Below are positions 60,380 to 64,000 of a stretch of DNA of 64,000 nucleotides, piece by piece. Below the pieces are notes generated by a model. That model had not been told where the DNA came from and searched no databases. It was given only the letters and a program-made list of their open reading frames with translations. The DNA is from Sambucus nigra (taxonomy: Eukaryota > Streptophyta > Magnoliopsida > Dipsacales > Adoxaceae). Location of the stretch: assembly GCA_949130495.1 (NCBI GenBank), contig OX422208.1, positions 690,137,702 to 690,201,701 on the forward strand, written 5' to 3'. Position 1 is the stretch's first letter. Every line of letters begins with the position of its first letter. The position numbers and the translations under genes are program-made.

Positions 60380-61676
60380 AATTTTTCTTCGACCAACGAT
60401 CGATGAAAAAGAGAGAACACTTGGATCTTGCTTAAATATCATCGGGGAAGCTTCGTGGATGGACCCTCTAATCAAATACATTAAAGAGGGGGAGATGCAA
60501 GAATCAAAATAAGAAAAGAAAAAGCTGAGATATAGAGCTGCAAAATTCACTGTCATCGGAGACACCTTGTACAAAAAGGGTTTCTTGCTCCCATTACTTA
60601 GGCGTGTGCACCCGTCTGAAGTCCCACACGTCTTGCAAGATGTGCACGAGGGGTCATGTTCAAGACACATTGGGGGCAGGTCTTTGGCGAAGAGGGTAGT
60701 AACCCAGGGGTACTGGTTGCCGACCTTGGAGAAAGATACCACAGCATATGTAAAAAAGTGTGATAAATGTCAAAGATTTGCCACTGTCCCTCACCAGCCC
60801 CATCAGCCTCTTACCTCCATTACATCCCCATGGCTATTTACAGTGTGGGGGATTGACCTAGTAGGACCCTTGCCTAGGGCCGTCAATAACTATCGGTTCC
60901 TCATCGTAGCAACTGATTATTTTTCAAAATGGGTGGAGGCGGAGCCAATGGCAACGATCACCGAGCAGAAGACCTTCCAGTTTATCTGGAAAAACATTAT
61001 ATACAGATATGGTCTCCCCAACACCCTCATTTTGGATAACGGGACTCAATTCAAGAATACATCTCTAGAGAAGTACTGTGAAAGGGTGAGTATCAAACAA
61101 TTCTTCTCATCCCCAGGCCGACCTCAAGCTAATGGGCAAACGAAAGTTACAAATAGGACAATCCTGGACGGGATCAGGAAGAAACTTGAATTGGCAAAAG
61201 AAAGATGGGTTGAGGAGCTATATGTTGTAATATGGGCCTATAGGACCACGTCAAAGACCTCTACCGGAGAATCCCCATTCATGCTGGCTTATGGCTCAGA
61301 AGCCGTCATCCCCACCGAGATTGGGTTTCCTACTCACAGGGTCCAAATGTATGACCCCCAGAGAAATGTGGAAGAGAGGAGACTTGACTTGGATCTGATC
61401 GAGGAAATGAAGGAAGACGTCGAGATAAAGCAAGCCGCTTACCAACAGAGGACTACAAGGTTCTACAACCAGAGGGTGAGACAAAGGCCAATCACAGTGG
61501 GGGACTTAGTCCTCAAAAAGACTTGGCAGAAGCCTAACAAGCTCCACCAAAATTGGCATGGCCCATATAGGGTCATTGATGAAGTTGTCCCTGGAACGTA
61601 TAGACTAGAGAACCTTGAAGGGGAACCATTTTCCAGCCACTGGAACGCAGATCATTTGAAGAAATACTATCAGTAG
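60380..61676 (+). pseudogene. Tat-2 integrase, catalytic Glu replaced
   Basis: Open for 369 codons from the ATG at 60567; similarity begins upstream near 60380 with one stop at about 60510. HHCC zinc site: H27, H34, C65, C68 (VHEGSCSRH ... KKCDKCQ). Core: D97 in WGIDLVGPLP, D157 in ILDNGTQF, and 35 residues further, where DD35E integrases have Glu, Lys193 (61143-61145, AAA). The C-terminal part has VGDLVLKKTW and KLHQNWHGPYRVIDEV, the GPY motif, ending HWNADHLKKYYQ-stop at 61676. No chromodomain, as expected for Tat. It inserts cDNA into the genome in active members; the Lys predicts loss of activity. Confidence 0.93.
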
Positions 61677-61809
61677 TGTTGTAACGTCCTATAGGACCAC
61701 AATTGTAATGAATGTGTTGCTCCAACAGAACACTTAGAATGTTAATGAGAATGTCACATCGATCCCCCATTTTGTGTTTGATTAATTCTAGTATGATTGG
61801 GGTTGTACT

Positions 61810-62480
61810 CGTTAAAACCACCCTCGGCTATAATGAGGGAAAATGGTGGGGACAACCCCTCATTTACCCTCAAGAAAGACGAGGGGGACTTCAAAATTTA
61901 AACCATTAAGTTGGTGGGAAACCACCCTCGGCTATGATGAGGGAAAATGATGAGGACGACCCCTCATTTACCCTCAAGAAAGATGAGGGGGCTTGAATTT
62001 TTAAACCATTAAGTTGGTGGGAAACCACCCTCGGCTATGATGAGGGCAAAATGGTGGGGACGACCCCTTATTTACCCTTAAGAAAGACGAGGGGGGACTT
62101 AAAATTTAAACCATTAAGTTGGTGGGAAACCACCCTCGGCTATGATGAGGACAAATGGTGGGGACGACCCCTCATTTACCCTCAAGAAAGACGCGGCGGA
62201 ACTTGGACGTCCCCTCATTTACCCTCAAGAAAGACGATGGGGGACTTGAATATTTAAACCATTAAGTTGGTGGGAATCCACCCTCGGCTATGATGAGGGA
62301 AAATGGCGGGGATGACCCCTCATTTACCCTCAAGAAAGACGGGGGGGACTTCAAATTTAAACCATTAAGTTGGTGGGAAACCACCCTCGGCTATGATGAG
62401 GGAAAATGGTGGGGACAACCCCTCATTTACCCTCAAGAAAGACGAGGGGGACTTAAAATTTTAAACCATTAAGTTGGTGA
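61810..62480 (+). repeat. ~108-bp tandem repeat array between integrase and antisense ORF (Tat-2)
   Basis: About six units: AAACCACCCTCGGCTATGATGAGGG, in short words CCACCCTCGGCTATGATGAG, GACGACCCCTCATTTACCCT, CAAGAAAGACGAGGGGGACTT, AAACCATTAAGTTGGTGGGA. One unit near 62185-62240 has an internal duplication. Each unit holds CCCTC/GAGGG inverted words. Same relative position as the 61-bp array of Tat-1. Confidence 0.95.
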
Positions 62481-62626
62481 GAGTATTAATTTAAAACATC
62501 ACAAGATAAGGCATACAAGAGACAAACATAGAAGATAGCAAGACGCATTATATTACATATGTTATGTTTTTCCAACAAAATTAAAGTACAAAAATGGGGT
62601 ACATGAAGAGGCTACAGACAACCACC

Positions 62627-63955
62627 CTACTGAGCGGCATCAGTGGGCAAGGCATCAACATAGATAGGAGTTTCTTCTATGACTAAGATGGGGAGACCCT
62701 CAGACGTGCCGGTACCTTCGACATGCACTTGAGATTCCATTTGAGCTAAGGCCTCGGCAATTAGGGGGTCATCCAACTGAATCACCTCAAGAGAGGGGCG
62801 TACTGAAGAGACAACATCAACAAACTTGAGGACGACCCACCGACAGGACATCCTGATCCCCCTCTCTAAGTACTCAAGACCGAAGCCTTGAAACTCATTT
62901 GAGAGTTTGTAGACCTCCACATCATCGGCCTCGGCTTTCTTTACTGCCCCCTCAAGCTCAGTCTTGAATTGATCCCCCAAGTTGATCAAAGCCTCATCCT
63001 TCTCTTTAATAAGTAAGTCCTTGGCATTCGAATTTGCTTCACACGGATTCGTCAGCTCATCCAGGACCCTTGCATGTTCGGTCCTCGCACTCTCCAACTC
63101 GGCCCTTATAGTCTTGATCTCGGTCTGTAGGTCAGCCTCATCCTGAATAGCCCTCTCGGCTTCATAAAATTTCTGTTGGTTCTCGGCCATCCACTTGGTA
63201 GCTGATGTAAAGGCACAAACTGCACAGAAGAAGGGAGATATTAGGAGGGGTTAAGGGAATAGTTCATGAAATGCTGGCAAATAAAAAAGAGTAAAAAGAG
63301 AGGTACCTGGGCTAAAGTGTGCAGACCAGAATCATAAACCTTAGTTGGGGGAATCTTTGACAAGAAGTCATAGTCCGCGACCGAGGGAGCAGAAAACATC
63401 GAGGCCTTGGTTGCCCTCAGGTTGGCAATGAGAGAAGACGGATTAGCCTTCAGGAAAGTTAAGTTCTGAGACCAATAGGCCCCCATAATGGAAGAGGAAC
63501 CGGTCCCCTCAGACGCCTCCACCCTTGACCTCGTCCTAGAATCCGTTCGAGGGTCAACAGGGACTTCTGGCTCTTTTTTTTATGACTATCGACGGTCGGC
63601 TCAACGTGCATCGGCGCACGACCTTTGACTTCCTCTGAGCCTGCTGAGGCTCTTTGCCTTTCTTCTTTCCGAGACCATTCAGCAAACTTGGTGCAATTAT
63701 TTCAAAAAGTTAGTCAGAGATATTTTTTGGATGACCTGAAAAAGAGATGACACATCAGAAATATGCAGAGACAAAGATAAAACACTTGGAAAAAAATAAA
63801 GATTGAACAAAAAAAAACTACTCACATAGTTCTGTCAAGGGGTCGACCCTCAAACCAGCTTCTTTGAGGAATCGAGGGGTCATCAAATCTTCAAATTTTG
63901 CAAGTCCACCCTCTTTCCCTCACTCTCTCAAATAATCAACGATGACCCTCTCCTA
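62627..63955 (-). pseudogene. Antisense extra ORF of Tat-2 (C-terminal coiled-coil exons)
   Basis: Minus strand, facing pol. The last exon is open for 187 codons from 63190 to the stop at 62627: MAENQQKFYEAERAIQDEAD, then charged heptad-like sequence (TEIKTIRAELESARTEH, KDLLIKEKDEALINLGDQFK), a coiled coil, then a tail with VIEETPIYVDALP. Upstream exons are visible at about 63522-63300 (MEASEGTGSSSIMGAYWSQN, FLKANPSSLIANL), near 63700-63560 (SLLNGLGKKKG, then basic, frame-broken) and 63950-63835 (RGLAKFEDLMTPRFLKEAGL with a GT donor). T-rich intron-like gaps with AG ends separate them. The N-terminal transposase-like part would lie right of 64000. Counterpart of the Tat-1 antisense gene. Confidence 0.68.
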
Positions 63956-64000
63956 TAAGCTAAGTCCAGGGTCTGAGCGCACTTTCATTGAGGGATTAGA

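Larger units (their letters stand above)
54108..64000 (+). mobile_element. Tat-lineage Ty3/gypsy element Tat-2 (3' part beyond window)
   Basis: LTR 54108-55012, PBS 55016, gag-protease, RT, RNase H, a second archaeal-type RNase H, integrase (to 61676), a 108-bp tandem array (61810-62480), then an antisense reading frame (from 62627 rightward). Dual RNase H and an antisense ORF after pol are Tat-lineage traits. The 3' LTR must lie right of 64000. Related to Tat-1 by layout, PBS and LTR termini (TGAT...ATCATCA) but a different family. Inactive: changed catalytic residues and many stops. Confidence 0.92.

Noticed and set aside
61712..62472. A host gene downstream of Tat-2 integrase
   Set aside because: The sequence is element 3' region: tandem array followed by the antisense ORF also seen in Tat-1.
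61810..62480. Open frames running through the 108-bp repeats as a repeat protein
   Set aside because: The frames are by-products of a GC-containing tandem repeat, have no conserved start or codon pattern, and end within the array.

Overview
The window is plant nuclear DNA, most likely from a eudicot with a large AT-rich genome. It consists almost entirely of transposable elements and their wreckage. I found no intact host gene, no rRNA or tRNA gene, no CRISPR array and no bacterial feature. Evidence for a plant: Ty3/gypsy LTR retrotransposons of the Del/Tekay, Athila and Tat lineages, a plant L1-type LINE with a DUF4283-like ORF1, a FAR1/MULE-type transposase relic, hAT and Tourist-like MITEs, and plant-type introns. 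The species cannot be named from the sequence.

Layout: positions 1-41267 are one nest. The outermost layer is a Del/Tekay chromovirus on the + strand. Its 5' LTR starts left of the window and its 3' LTR is 38279-41267. Three insertions with readable target-site duplications (TSDs) lie inside it. (a) 640-15413 (TSD TGTAT) sits in the 5' LTR. It carries a FAR1-like relic flanked by two copies of a long direct repeat, and those copies hold a LINE, two MITEs and smaller insertions. (b) 18161-35001 (TSD GGGTT) is a minus-strand Tat-lineage element that has lost pol; it splits the Del protease just after the DTGS motif. (c) 23736-31973 (TSD GTTAT) is a minus-strand Athila-type element with only gag and protease, inserted in the tandem repeats of (b).

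41288-42850 is a 5'-truncated LINE. 42851-44576 has no recognisable gene. 44577-47098 is a second, divergent Del-like LTR ending in a large foldback structure. At 47099 there is a Helitron-like 3' terminus (minus strand), followed by about 6.9 kb of AT-rich non-coding DNA. From 54108 to the window end is a second Tat-lineage element (+ strand): LTR, primer-binding site (PBS), gag-protease (split by a hAT MITE), RT, two RNase H domains, integrase, a 108-bp tandem array and then an antisense reading frame. Its 3' LTR is outside the window.

How the parts work: the LTR elements are transcribed from their LTRs (TATA boxes visible in three families), primed by host tRNAs, and copied and integrated by pol products. 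The Tat-1 and Athila-type elements lack pol and would depend on enzymes supplied by other copies. Every autonomous-type coding region here is broken by stops, frameshifts or changed catalytic residues, so this is a graveyard.

The most interesting signals are: the antisense, intron-bearing 'gypsy-type transposase' gene kept by both Tat elements, including the one that lost pol; arrays of short motifs just upstream of the TATA box in the Athila-type and Tat-1 LTRs; a recurring GCCGCGG word through the Tat-1 antisense gene; and the duplicated FAR1-flanking segment, whose two copies serve as empty-site controls for each other.
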